In this document: in pieces, positions 52,512-61,677 of the stretch
Layout: every line of letters begins with the position of its first letter
Numbering within the stretch: the stretch's first letter is position 1
NCBI RefSeq assembly: GCF_900109205.1
Contig: NZ_FNZB01000001.1
Span: 2,242,587-2,306,586, forward strand
Source: Sphingomonas sp. OV641
Lineage (GTDB): Bacteria; Pseudomonadota; Alphaproteobacteria; Sphingomonadales; Sphingomonadaceae
DNA: 64,000 nucleotides
Reading direction: 5' to 3'
Notes under the pieces: generated by a model
The model's input: the letters and a program-made list of their open reading frames with translations, nothing else
Told to the model about the DNA's origin: nothing
The model's database searches: none
Position numbers and translations under genes: made by a program

Positions 52512-53621
52512 ATGACAACCTGCACCGCCGCCGTCGCGCATGGCCCACATGCCGATTTCGTCCTGGAGGAGCTGTCTGTGCAGCAGCCGCGGGCGGGCGA
52601 GGTCCTGGTCAAGGTAGCAGGGGTTGGATTGTGCCACACCGATCTCGTCTTCCGCGATCAGATCGCGACCTATCCCTTCCCCGCCGTCTTCGGCCACGAG
52701 GGCGCCGGGGTGATCGAGGCGATCGGTGAGGAGGTAGAGGGCTTTACCGTTGGCGACCAGGTGATCATCGGCTTCTCTAGCTGCGGCACCTGCCCACGTT
52801 GCGAAGAGGGCTTGCCGAGCTACTGCCGCAACTTCGTTCCGCTCAACTATGCCGGCATGCGCGTGACGGACGGGTCGCAGGCATATGCGAATGGCGATAC
52901 TGCGGTTGCCTCACACTTCTTCGGACAATCCACCTTTGCGACCCACGCGATCACCCGGGCGCGCAACTTGGTGAAGGTGGAGAATAGCGCCGCGCCGCTG
53001 GAGGTGCTGGGAACGCTTGCTTGCGGGTTTCAGACGGGCGCCGGGGCGATCATGCGCACCTTTGCCTGCCCTGCCGGGTCCAGCCTAGTCGTGTTTGGCG
53101 GGGGCCCCGTCGGGCTCGCCGCCGTAATGGCCGCGAAGCTACGCGGTTGTGCTGCGATCATCCTGGTGGAGCCGATGGCGAACCGTCGGAGCATCGGCGC
53201 GGAACTGGGCGCAACCCATGTGATCGACCCGAACGACGGGGATCTGGCAACTGCGATCCGCACCATCGTGCCGGAAGGAGTTGATTTCGCCTTTGACACC
53301 ACGGGCAATGTGGCGGTGATCGAGGCAGGTATGGCGTCGCTTGGCAGTCACGGGGCTATCGGGCTGGTCGGCGTTCCACGCGAGTCCGGCGCATCCATCT
53401 CGGTCAACATCAGCGCGCTGATGACACCGGGCCACCGGATCTATGGCATCATCGAAGGTGACAGCGACCAGCAGGGCTTCATTCCAGAGCTGATCGCGCA
53501 TCATGCGGCCGGGCGCTTCCCGTTCGATCGGCTGGTGCAAACCTATTGCCTCAGCGAGATCAACGAGGCCATTTCGGCGCAGGCACGGGGCGATTGCATC
53601 AAGGTGGTGCTGATCCCGTAA
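52512..53621 (+). CDS. Zinc-dependent alcohol dehydrogenase (aryl-alcohol type)
   Basis: 369 aa. Catalytic zinc ligands are Cys41 (GLCHTD), His62-Glu63 (GHEGAG) and the Cys in TLACGFQTGAG. Structural zinc cysteines are 91, 94, 97 and 105. Cofactor loop GGGPVGLAAV. The sequence resembles benzyl/aryl-alcohol dehydrogenases (XylB type) more than the formaldehyde enzyme at 3438. It should oxidise a primary alcohol with NAD. The aldehyde dehydrogenase gene starts 43 bp later. AGCGGAGAG precedes the ATG. Confidence 0.9.
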   Translation: MTTCTAAVAHGPHADFVLEELSVQQPRAGEVLVKVAGVGLCHTDLVFRDQIATYPFPAVFGHEGAGVIEAIGEEVEGFTVGDQVIIGFSSCGTCPRCEEGLPSYCRNFVPLNYAGMRVTDGSQAYANGDTAVASHFFGQSTFATHAITRARNLVKVENSAAPLEVLGTLACGFQTGAGAIMRTFACPAGSSLVVFGGGPVGLAAVMAAKLRGCAAIILVEPMANRRSIGAELGATHVIDPNDGDLATAIRTIVPEGVDFAFDTTGNVAVIEAGMASLGSHGAIGLVGVPRESGASISVNISALMTPGHRIYGIIEGDSDQQGFIPELIAHHAAGRFPFDRLVQTYCLSEINEAISAQARGDCIKVVLIP

Positions 53622-53664
53622 CTTCTGTTATGCGGCAAGCAATCAGAATCGGGAGAGTGAGGCA

Positions 53665-55101
53665 ATGAACTTCGATAGCGACTATCGCATGTTGATCGGC
53701 GGCGAGCTGGTAACCGGCGCCGCGACGCTCGACGTGGTCAATCCGGCGAACGAGGAAGTGATTGCCAGCGTGCCGGACGCAACGCGCGAGGATCTGGACA
53801 AGGCGATCGCGGCTGCGCGCAAGGCGTTCCCCGGATGGGCCGCGACGCCGATCGGGGAACGCAAGGCAAAGCTGGCGGCACTCGGACAGGCAATCATGGC
53901 GAATGCCGATCCGCTGATGCGCCTGCTGACCAAGGAGCAGGGCAAGCCGCACACGGAATCGCAGGGCGAGGTGATGGGCGCCGGATATTGGCTGATGGCT
54001 GCGTCCCAGCTCGACCTGCCCGTTACCGTGAATGAGGATTCGGAAGAGCGGTACAGCGAGACGCGTCATGTACCGCTTGGGGTGGTCGGTGGCATCGCGC
54101 CGTGGAATTTCCCGATGATCCTGGCGATGTTCAAGGTCGGCCCCGCGCTGCTCGCCGGCAATACGATGGTACTGAAGCCGTCGCCCTTTACGCCGTTGTC
54201 GACGCTGAAATTCGGTGAGCTCGCCGCTGAGCTTCTGCCGCCGGGCGTGCTCAATGTCATCACCGGCGGTGACGATCTCGGCCCCTGGATGACGAGCCAT
54301 CCGGGTTTCGACAAGATCAGCTTCACCGGATCAACCGCGACCGGCAAGCGCGTGATGCAGTCCGCCGCGCCGACGCTGAAGCGCGTGACGCTCGAGCTGG
54401 GCGGGAACGACGCAGCGATCGTGATGCCCGACGTGGATGTCGAGAAGGTGGCGGAGGAGCTGTTCTGGGCGGCCTTCCGGAACAATGGCCAGATCTGCAT
54501 CGCCACCAAGCGCATGTATGTTCACGAGGACATCTACGATCAGCTGCGCGACGCGCTGGTCGCCTATGCCAAGACCGTGAAGGTGGGCGACGGATCGGAG
54601 CAGGGCACGCAGATCGGCCCGATCAACAACAAGCAGCAATATGCCCGCGTGCTGGAGCTGATCCAGGACGCCAAGGACAAGGGCTACAAGTTCCTGGTGG
54701 GTGGCGAGAAGGCCGAGGTGCCGGGCTATTTCGTGCCGGTGACGATCCTCGACAATCCGCCTGAGGATGCGCGGATCGTGCAGGAGGAGCAGTTCGGCCC
54801 CGTTCTGCCGCTCCTGAAGTTCGATGACCTGGATGACGTGGTCGCCCGCGCGAACGCGACTGACTATGGCCTAGGCGGCTCCGTCTGGGGCAATGACGAG
54901 GACAAGGCGTTCGAGATCGCCCAGCGCATCGCCAGCGGCACCGTGTGGGTCAACGAGACGCAGCATCTGTCGCCCATGGCAGCGTTCGGCGGCATGAAAC
55001 AGTCCGGCGTCGGCGTCGAAGGCGGGATCGAAGGCCTGCTGGAATATACCAACGCGCAGACGATCGTTCGCAAGAAGCGCAAGGAAGCCGTCCCCGCCTA
55101 A
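53665..55101 (+). CDS. NAD(P)-dependent aldehyde dehydrogenase
   Basis: 478 aa. Asn148 (PWNFP), general base Glu244 (LELGGNDA) and catalytic Cys278 (NNGQICIA) are all present. C-terminal EEQFGPVLPLL and GGMKQSGVG are typical. Probably oxidises the product of the adjacent alcohol dehydrogenase to an acid, which the divergent acyl-CoA ligase could then activate. A GAGAGTGAGG ribosome binding site precedes the ATG. Confidence 0.95.
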   Translation: MNFDSDYRMLIGGELVTGAATLDVVNPANEEVIASVPDATREDLDKAIAAARKAFPGWAATPIGERKAKLAALGQAIMANADPLMRLLTKEQGKPHTESQGEVMGAGYWLMAASQLDLPVTVNEDSEERYSETRHVPLGVVGGIAPWNFPMILAMFKVGPALLAGNTMVLKPSPFTPLSTLKFGELAAELLPPGVLNVITGGDDLGPWMTSHPGFDKISFTGSTATGKRVMQSAAPTLKRVTLELGGNDAAIVMPDVDVEKVAEELFWAAFRNNGQICIATKRMYVHEDIYDQLRDALVAYAKTVKVGDGSEQGTQIGPINNKQQYARVLELIQDAKDKGYKFLVGGEKAEVPGYFVPVTILDNPPEDARIVQEEQFGPVLPLLKFDDLDDVVARANATDYGLGGSVWGNDEDKAFEIAQRIASGTVWVNETQHLSPMAAFGGMKQSGVGVEGGIEGLLEYTNAQTIVRKKRKEAVPA

Positions 55102-55172
55102 CCTGCGAAACAGAGGTGCGCGGGCGCCCCGTACCGGGTTGTCCGCACACCGCCTCCTGGCCAAGGAATGCT

Positions 55173-55580
55173 ATGACCGAACTGCTCGGCACCTGGACGC
55201 TCATTTCCTGCGTGAGCCAGAGAGGCGACAAGGAAAGAAGCACCTTCGGCGATCCGCCTGCCGGGCAGCTGCAATATACCGATGACGGCCGCATGTCGGC
55301 GTTCCTGATGGATCCTGACTGGGCTGCTGCGGGCGATCCGCGCGCCGACAGCTTTACCCAGTTCTTTTCCTATGCCGGCTCTTGGCAACGTGAAGGCGAC
55401 CGGGTGATGCACGACATCCTCTTCGCCTCCCAGCCGACGCGGGTGGGCACACGCTTCGTTCGGCTGATCGTCCCGGTGGACGACGATACGATCGAGCTCG
55501 TCACCGAGCCCGAGGTGTCAAAATCCGGCCAGACCTACGTCACGCGGCTAAGGTGGAAACGCGTCCCTGCCGGTAAATGA
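55173..55580 (+). CDS. Lipocalin-like domain protein (135 aa)
   Basis: Starts at the ATG with AAGGA 8 bp upstream; a longer frame from 54945 would overlap the dehydrogenase. The beginning LLGTWTLISCVSQRG matches the lipocalin_5 family ('GTWRLVS...'), followed by GQLQYTDDGRMSAFLM and a C-terminal VTRLRWKRV. The fold is a small beta-barrel that may bind a hydrophobic ligand. It follows the dehydrogenase pair by 71 bp on the same strand and may be part of the same operon. Confidence 0.82.
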   Translation: MTELLGTWTLISCVSQRGDKERSTFGDPPAGQLQYTDDGRMSAFLMDPDWAAAGDPRADSFTQFFSYAGSWQREGDRVMHDILFASQPTRVGTRFVRLIVPVDDDTIELVTEPEVSKSGQTYVTRLRWKRVPAGK

Positions 55581-55928
55581 TTAGGCTGGGGGTGAGCTCA
55601 GATGGTCGGTCGCATCAGCTCTGGCCCGCATTGGAAAGCGCTGGTCCACGACAGCTGCGACCATACAGGTCCTTTTGAGAAAAGGGCATCAAGCGACGCC
55701 GAAAGCGCGACGCTGTCGACGGCGGATTGGCCCATGCGGGATGTGCTGCGTTCGTCTGCGCGTCGTGTTGGACACGAGAGCGCCTTCGCGTGGATGCTAC
55801 CAATGGTTGCGAAAGGCGATGATGGCAGGGGCAGGATTGAGCCGCTGTAGCTCTCAAGGTCGCCTGATTGCATAAGTTTGTTGTCGACAACAACCTCAGC
55901 GACCTCAGCGAACCCATCTCTCCGTCCC
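55581..55928. other. 348-bp gap with a 16-bp perfect palindrome
   Basis: No supported gene. Short frames on both strands (for example 55602-55850 plus and 55598-55939 minus) have no family resemblance. TTGTTGTCGACAACAA (55878-55893) is a perfect palindrome whose core TTGTCGACAA resembles FadR/GntR-type operators. A tandem 9-bp repeat CCTCAGCGA lies just after it (55894-55911). The gap lies between the stop of the lipocalin gene and the stop of the second ABC permease, where no promoter is needed for the listed genes. Confidence 0.4.
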
Positions 55929-57179
55929 TCAGCGCCCAAACACCGGTGCGCGGTCGAAATCCTCTTTCCCGAACGGCCGATCGGTGAAGAGATAACCGTA
56001 ATAGAATTCGCGCAAGCGGCGGTGGAAGTTGCGGATGCGATCCTGATAGGCGAGCTGCGCCGTCAGGTCCGTGTCCGCCAGCCGGGTGAGCAGCGCCTGC
56101 ACCCCGACCGATGGCAGCACCCAGCCGAGCGCCCGCGCCGCCGCATCGCGCCGCTCCAGCCCGGCGCGATAGGCATGTACCTGCGCCGCCACGCTTTCAT
56201 CGCCGTTCTGGTGAAACGCGAGATACCATTTGTAGTGGAATTCCGGCCCGAGTGGCGCCGATCCGGCCCAGCGCGGATGACTGGCATAGAACCGCCGCAT
56301 CGTTTCCTCGCGCGGGATGTCCCAGGCGTGATTGACGCGTTCGCGCTGCGCCAGCGCGATCTCAGCCCCTTGCGTGATCGGCACCGCGCGGTTGATCGCG
56401 ACATGCGCCAGCGTCGGCGCGATCAGCACCAGCACCAGCCAGCAGGCGGCAAGCGTCGCGGCGTTGGCCACCGAGGTCCAGCGCAGCCGCCCGATCAGCG
56501 CGGCGAGACCGATCCAGAACAGGAGGTAGGCGGCAATGACGAGCAGGATCAGCAGGATCGCCCCCGCCCCCACGCCGGACGATATGGCGGCAACGGCAAA
56601 CGGCACCGCCAGCACCGCCCATAGCATCGTCAGCCGCAGCAACGTACGCCGCCGCATCAGCCCCGCCCCGCCGCGCGGCAGCGCGGTCAGCGTACGCAGC
56701 CGCCCCGCCTCGCGCTCGCCCGAGACGAGATCGTGAAACAGCGCGATGACGAACAACGGCGCCAGGAACACCAGCACGAAGGCAAAATCGAAGCGGCCGG
56801 GCAGCGCCAGTTCCGGGTTGAACGTGTCGCCATCATAGATCTGCGCCTCCAGCCCCAGCGTCCGGACGCGCAGGATGAAAGGCGACACGTCGCGCATGCC
56901 GAGTGCGGCAAAGGCGAGCGGCGACGGTGCGTCCCAGGTGGGATGGAAGCTGTAATAGGCCGCGCTGCCCGCATCCTTGGTCCGGTCGACATAGTCGGCG
57001 ACGGCGCCGATATCCTCCGCCTGCGCAGCCGGAATGGCGGCGATCGCGTCGCGCTGGCGCGACACTTCCGCCATGCCCGCGGCAAGCGCCGCAATCGAAA
57101 GAACCGCCAACAGGACCAGCGTGATAACGGTGAGGCGGGCGCGCAGCAGCAGGCGCAGTTCGTGGCTCCAGAGGTTCAA
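55929..57179 (-). CDS. ABC-2 type permease with DUF3526-like region (second subunit)
   Basis: 416 aa from a TTG at 57179 that overlaps the previous gene's stop by 4 bp (TTGA) and has GGGAGAGG upstream. One N-terminal helix (about 10-30), a large periplasmic segment (about 35-140), four to five central helices (about 145-275), then another soluble part. The sequence FALVFLAPLFVIALFHDLVSGEREAGRLRTL is the ABC-2/NosY-like core, here split only for description. It is the partner of the first permease and the ATPase. The substrate is unknown. Confidence 0.85.
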   Translation of the reverse strand: MNLWSHELRLLLRARLTVITLVLLAVLSIAALAAGMAEVSRQRDAIAAIPAAQAEDIGAVADYVDRTKDAGSAAYYSFHPTWDAPSPLAFAALGMRDVSPFILRVRTLGLEAQIYDGDTFNPELALPGRFDFAFVLVFLAPLFVIALFHDLVSGEREAGRLRTLTALPRGGAGLMRRRTLLRLTMLWAVLAVPFAVAAISSGVGAGAILLILLVIAAYLLFWIGLAALIGRLRWTSVANAATLAACWLVLVLIAPTLAHVAINRAVPITQGAEIALAQRERVNHAWDIPREETMRRFYASHPRWAGSAPLGPEFHYKWYLAFHQNGDESVAAQVHAYRAGLERRDAAARALGWVLPSVGVQALLTRLADTDLTAQLAYQDRIRNFHRRLREFYYGYLFTDRPFGKEDFDRAPVFGR

Positions 57180-58615
57180 CGGCCCTCTCCCAACTTGCGC
57201 GCGGCCCGGGCGAGCAGCGCTGCGGCGACGGCCAGCCAGCCGAGCACGATGGCCAGCCCCGGCAGGGAGCCGGCGGCGAGCATGGCGCCGCTGGGCGCCT
57301 GATAGGCGAAGTCGGGCATCCGTCCCCAATTGCTGGCGGACACGCGCTTGCGCCGGTCCGCATCGGCGTCGGTGGCGGTGTCGTCGCCATAGCTGACCGC
57401 CTCCGCCTGCATCCGGTTGAGCCGCTGGACCAAGGCGTAGCGATAGGCTTCGGCCTGCTCCAAGAAGCGGCGATGGCCCGTGAAATCGGTGCCCGCCGCC
57501 GCCATCGACAGCGAGCGGAGTGCGATCGCCGGGCTCAGCATGCCGACCGCCTCGACCAGCGCATTCTGCCTGTCCTGCGCGTGGTAGCTTTGCCGGGCGT
57601 ATTGGTCGAACAGCTCGGACGTCAGACGCTCGCCTTCCATGCCGAGCAGGCCCTTGTAGTTGAGCGGCAGATCCTCAATGCGGGTGACGCCGTACTTGGC
57701 CAGTACCGATTGCTTGAACGCGGCGAAGTGCGGATCGTCGGGATTGTGGCTGTCCCCCATGCGGCGCAGATCGCGCGCGATCGCGACATCCGTCTGAAGC
57801 CGGTTCTGGAGCGGCACCGCGGCGCTCGCCACATCGGGCGCGACGCGCGGCAGCAGCACGACCGCCACGGCCCATAGCGCGACCAGCGCCAGCAGCGCGT
57901 CCCGGCTGCGGCGGACCAGCGCCGAAACGAGCACAATCAGCACCACCCAAAGGGCGAGATACGCCGCATAGCCGAGGGCGATCACCACCATCGGCAACGC
58001 CAGCGCGCCGGGCTGGCCGGCAATGGCGAGGAAGCCGATCATCGCCGGCAGCCCCGCGAACAGCGCGACGGCGCCGAGTGCCAGCAGCTTGCCGCGTACC
58101 ACCTGCCCCCGCGATGCCCCTTGCAGCATCAGGACGCGCATCGTGCCGCGCTCCGTCTCCCGCGCCAGAGCGCCATAGCCGAGGAAGATCAGAAGCAACG
58201 GCGCGACCACCTGAAGCACGAAGGCTGGCGTCAGTTGTCCAAAGCGGACCAGAAGCGAGCTTTTCCGCACGTCACCGAAATTGGCGGTATTCTGCCGGTG
58301 CCCCTCCAAAAACATGCTGCTGCCGGTGAACGCATCGACGCCGGGATCGAAGGCGGCGAGCGGGCCGAGCGGGCGGAAGATGAAATGGCCGTAATGGACC
58401 ACGCGGTGCGGGTGGCGATCGGGCTGTGCGTCGAACGCGTGCTGCGCCTCATGCTGGTGACGGGCGCGCAGATCGGCATTGGCGCGCTGGTGCGACCAGG
58501 AGCTGAGCACGGCGACGAGCGTCAGCAGCACCAGCAGCGCGAAGGCGATCACCGCGACCCGGTTGCGCAGCATCAAGCGCAATTCGTCGCGGGCGATAAG
58601 ACGTGTCACGCTCAT
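57176..58615 (-). CDS. ABC-2 type permease with DUF3526-like region (first subunit)
   Basis: 479 aa. Helix at about 20-38, a periplasmic region to about 130, central helices (about 140-265, with GYGALARETERGTMRVL as the coupling region), a second large extracytoplasmic segment (about 270-435) and a terminal helix near 445-468. The two permeases share this plan and probably form a heterodimer. It overlaps the ATPase gene by 4 bp (ATGA) and the second permease by 4 bp. Such proteins are often labelled as multicopper-enzyme maturation permeases, but no copper enzyme is nearby. Confidence 0.87.
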   Translation of the reverse strand: MSVTRLIARDELRLMLRNRVAVIAFALLVLLTLVAVLSSWSHQRANADLRARHQHEAQHAFDAQPDRHPHRVVHYGHFIFRPLGPLAAFDPGVDAFTGSSMFLEGHRQNTANFGDVRKSSLLVRFGQLTPAFVLQVVAPLLLIFLGYGALARETERGTMRVLMLQGASRGQVVRGKLLALGAVALFAGLPAMIGFLAIAGQPGALALPMVVIALGYAAYLALWVVLIVLVSALVRRSRDALLALVALWAVAVVLLPRVAPDVASAAVPLQNRLQTDVAIARDLRRMGDSHNPDDPHFAAFKQSVLAKYGVTRIEDLPLNYKGLLGMEGERLTSELFDQYARQSYHAQDRQNALVEAVGMLSPAIALRSLSMAAAGTDFTGHRRFLEQAEAYRYALVQRLNRMQAEAVSYGDDTATDADADRRKRVSASNWGRMPDFAYQAPSGAMLAAGSLPGLAIVLGWLAVAAALLARAARKLGEGR

Positions 58616-59349
58616 GCCGCGAGCCGCTCCGTCGCTACCACGAAGCGGGCGTGAAGCGCGCGCACGTCGAACCGCTCCGCGCCGCTCGCGGCGACCTCCT
58701 CGACGATGCGACCGGCCTCAAGAAAGCCGATCCGGTCGGCGACATCGGCGGCAGAGAGAAGGTCGTGCGTCACCATCAACACCGCGGTGCCGCGATCGCG
58801 CACTGCGGCGACCAGCGCGTTGAAATCGGCCGTGGCGCGCGGATCTAGGCCAGAGGTCGGCTCGTCAAGCAACAGCACCGGCACTTCGCGCAACAGGGCT
58901 ACCGCGATCGCTACCTTTTGCCGCATGCCCTTGGAAAATCCGCCGAGCCGCTGATCCCAGGCGCGGTCCTGCAACCCCGCCGCCGCCAGTGCATCGGTAA
59001 TGACACGGCGATCCTTGCGCTCGTCGGACAGGGCCAGGAGATAGTCGGCATTCTCGACGGCGGTCAGATGCTCGTACAGCGCGACATTCTCCGGCAGATA
59101 GGCGATCCGCCGACGCGCACCGTCCGGATCGGCGCCGGGATCCACTCCGTCCACCAGCACCGTGCCGGACTGCGCGCGCACGAAGCCGAGCAGCGTCGCC
59201 AGCGTGGTCGACTTGCCCGCGCCATTGCCGCCAAGCAGCGCAGTGATGCTGCCGGCGGGCACCCGCAGCGACAAGCCGTCGAGCACGCGATGATCGCCAT
59301 AGGCCAGGGTCAGGCCGTCGATCAGGATCGGAGCGGGCGGTGGCGTCAT
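58612..59349 (-). CDS. ABC transporter ATPase (CcmA/NosF-like)
   Basis: 245 aa from the ATG at 59349, with GAGG upstream; a frame open to 59577 crosses the divergent TonB gene start and is not used. Walker A is GGNGAGKST, the signature is GFSKGMRQK (a common variant of LSGGQ in this family), and Walker B is LLLDEPTSGLD. The H-loop is in VTHD. It energises the two ABC-2 permeases in the operon. It is divergent from the TonB receptor with a 158-bp shared control region. Confidence 0.92.
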   Translation of the reverse strand: MTPPPAPILIDGLTLAYGDHRVLDGLSLRVPAGSITALLGGNGAGKSTTLATLLGFVRAQSGTVLVDGVDPGADPDGARRRIAYLPENVALYEHLTAVENADYLLALSDERKDRRVITDALAAAGLQDRAWDQRLGGFSKGMRQKVAIAVALLREVPVLLLDEPTSGLDPRATADFNALVAAVRDRGTAVLMVTHDLLSAADVADRIGFLEAGRIVEEVAASGAERFDVRALHARFVVATERLAA

Positions 59350-59402
59350 CTCTACCTCGTCGGATGCTATGGGCCGCCACCTGCCGCATCGCAGCGGATA
59401 AG

Positions 59403-59429
59403 ACAACATATCATTGACGTTGTTACAAC
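59403..59429. promoter_or_regulatory. Repeated ACAAC/GTTGT elements between divergent ABC and TonB genes
   Basis: GTTGT-T-ACAAC (59419-59429) is a perfect 5-bp inverted repeat, and a further ACAAC lies at 59403-59407, 16 bp before the first GTTGT. A TTGACG -35-like box overlaps at 59414-59419. The region is markedly AT-richer than its flanks. It probably holds both divergent promoters and a regulator site; no regulator gene is adjacent. Confidence 0.35.
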
Positions 59430-59507
59430 ATCTCGTCATCAGGCACATGAACAGGCCTGTCGCGCGCAGCCGAAGGGTCGGGATCAGTCTCAAGGGGAAT
59501 AACTCAC

Positions 59508-61664
59508 GTGCGTTTATCCGTGCGCGCGGCGGCGCTCGCCAGCGCCCTGCCGCTTGCCATCGCCATGGCATGCTCACCCGCCGCGGCGGAGATCGAAGCC
59601 GAAGCGCCGGCGGAGGAAGAGCGCGAGGCGATCACCGTCACCGGTGTGCGCCAATCCTATCGCGGCGACTTCGCGCTGAAGGAAATCCCGCAGGCGATCG
59701 CCACAATCGACGAGGCGGTGATCGAGGAGAACAACATCCTCCGCCTCACCGACGCGCTGGACTTGAACGCCTCCATCTCACGGCAAAACACGCTTGGCGG
59801 ATTGTGGGACAGCTTCGCGGTGCGAGGGTTTGCCGGCGACGAGAACCTGCCCAGCGGATACCTCGTCAACGGCTTCAACGCCGGGCGCGGCTACAGCGGG
59901 CAGCGCGACGTGGCCGGGATCGAGCGGGTGGAGGTGTTGAAGGGACCGGCGGCCGCCGTGCTCGGGCGCGGCGAGCCGGGTGGTTCGATCAACCTCGTCA
60001 CCAAACAGGCGGAACTCGGCCGAACCTTCGGCACCGCGTCGCTCCAGTATCGCAGCTTCGATACGGTGCGGACGGAGGGCGATGCCAATGTCGCGCTGAC
60101 CGGCAACCTCACCGCCCGGCTGATCGGGTATGCAGAAAGCGGCGACACCTTCCGCGACACGGTGGAGCAGAAGCGCTGGGGCTTCCTGCCGTCGATCGGC
60201 CTGGGCATCGGCGATAATACGCGCCTCACCTACGATTTCGAATGGACGCGGGTAGAAGTGCCGTTCGACCGCGGCATCGTGGTGCTGAACGGCGACTTTG
60301 ACACGGTGCCGCGCTCCCGTTTTCTGGGAGAACCGAGGGATGGCGACATCGTGGCGCGTGCCACCGGGCACCAGCTGCGCCTGCAGCATGATTTCAGTGA
60401 CCGCTGGAGCTTGTTGTTAGGAGCGAGCCATCGTGACACGACGCTGAGCGGCTTCGCCTCCGAAGCGGAGACCGCGAGGGCACGGCAGAAGCTTTTCATC
60501 GATGGCCGTTCGCTGTCGCGGCAGCGTCGCTCGCGGGACTTCTCATCGGAACATAGCGTGGTGCGTGCCGAGCTCGCCGGGCAGTTCGAGACGGGCACCT
60601 TGCGCCACCGTGTCCTGATCGGAGCCGACTTCGACTACTTCGACTCGTCGCAGCTGAGCGCCCGCTATCGCGGCCCGGTAACCACGGCGGCGACCAGCGA
60701 TGCGGCAGGCTATGCGATCGACCTGCAGAACCCGGTCTACGGCCGATCCAGCCCACCGTCGCTGACGCGCTTCCTCGACCGCCTCGATACGCAGCGCACC
60801 ATGGGCATCTATGTGCAGGATCAGATCAGCCTGACCGATCGGCTGCAGGTTCGCGTCGGTGGCCGTTATGACGATTTCCTCCTGCGCGTGAACAACCGCC
60901 TGAACAACACGCTGGGCCGCCGTCGGCGGGGCCGGTTCAGCCCGCAGGCCGGCATCGTCTATGAACTGAACGATCCGCTGTCACTCTACGCGGCTTATGG
61001 AGAGGGCTATCGCGGCAACATCGGCGCCGATGCAGCCGGCAACGTCTTCGAGCCTGAAACCAGCAAGTCGATCGAAGCGGGCGTGAAGCTTTCCACGCTG
61101 GCGGGCCGCCTGAGCGGAACGCTGGCGGTGTTCCAGCTCGAAAAGTCCAATGTCCTCGCCACGGACACGCTCAACTCCGGCTTCTCGGTGGCGATCGGCA
61201 AGGCCCGCAGCCGCGGCGTCGAACTGGACCTGAATGGCAAGCTGCCGGGCGACGTCGATGTGCTGCTGAGCTATGCCTATACTGATGCCGAGACACGGTC
61301 CCGCGTGCTGGACCCGAACTTCGCCTTCCTGATCGAACCCGGCGATCCGCTCATCAACATTCCGAAACACAATCTGAATGTGCAGGCGATCAAGCACTTC
61401 ACCTTCGGGTCGCGTGCGGCAAGCCTGGGTGCCGGGGTGCAATATGTGGGGAAGCGAAGCGGCGAGACCGGGACCGCCTTCATGCTGCCGTCCCATACCT
61501 TGGCCCGCGTCTTCGGGCAGGTCGACGTGATCGATGGGCTGGAGCTGTTCGGGTCGGTCACCAACCTGTTCGACGAGCAATGGTATGCCAGCAGCTTCTC
61601 GCCGCTCTGGGTGCAGCCGGGCAGCCCGCGCACCGGGACGATCGGCCTGCGCGCCACTTTCTAA
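59508..61664 (+). CDS. TonB-dependent siderophore-type receptor
   Basis: 718 aa from a GTG at 59508 with AAGGGGA upstream. The signal peptide ends near SPAAAE. Then a TonB-box-like EAITVTGVRQ, a plug domain (about 50-170: FAVRGFAGDE, VEVLKGPAAVLGRGEPGG-type motif) and a barrel ending GTIGLRATF. The plug style (NRGFxxD, GRGEPGGxINLVTK) is that of FpvA/FhuA-like siderophore receptors. The M14 peptidase gene starts 13 bp after its stop, so they form an operon; the ligand could be a peptide or a peptidic siderophore. Confidence 0.92.
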   Translation: MRLSVRAAALASALPLAIAMACSPAAAEIEAEAPAEEEREAITVTGVRQSYRGDFALKEIPQAIATIDEAVIEENNILRLTDALDLNASISRQNTLGGLWDSFAVRGFAGDENLPSGYLVNGFNAGRGYSGQRDVAGIERVEVLKGPAAAVLGRGEPGGSINLVTKQAELGRTFGTASLQYRSFDTVRTEGDANVALTGNLTARLIGYAESGDTFRDTVEQKRWGFLPSIGLGIGDNTRLTYDFEWTRVEVPFDRGIVVLNGDFDTVPRSRFLGEPRDGDIVARATGHQLRLQHDFSDRWSLLLGASHRDTTLSGFASEAETARARQKLFIDGRSLSRQRRSRDFSSEHSVVRAELAGQFETGTLRHRVLIGADFDYFDSSQLSARYRGPVTTAATSDAAGYAIDLQNPVYGRSSPPSLTRFLDRLDTQRTMGIYVQDQISLTDRLQVRVGGRYDDFLLRVNNRLNNTLGRRRRGRFSPQAGIVYELNDPLSLYAAYGEGYRGNIGADAAGNVFEPETSKSIEAGVKLSTLAGRLSGTLAVFQLEKSNVLATDTLNSGFSVAIGKARSRGVELDLNGKLPGDVDVLLSYAYTDAETRSRVLDPNFAFLIEPGDPLINIPKHNLNVQAIKHFTFGSRAASLGAGVQYVGKRSGETGTAFMLPSHTLARVFGQVDVIDGLELFGSVTNLFDEQWYASSFSPLWVQPGSPRTGTIGLRATF

Positions 61665-61677
61665 CAAGAGGGATCTC

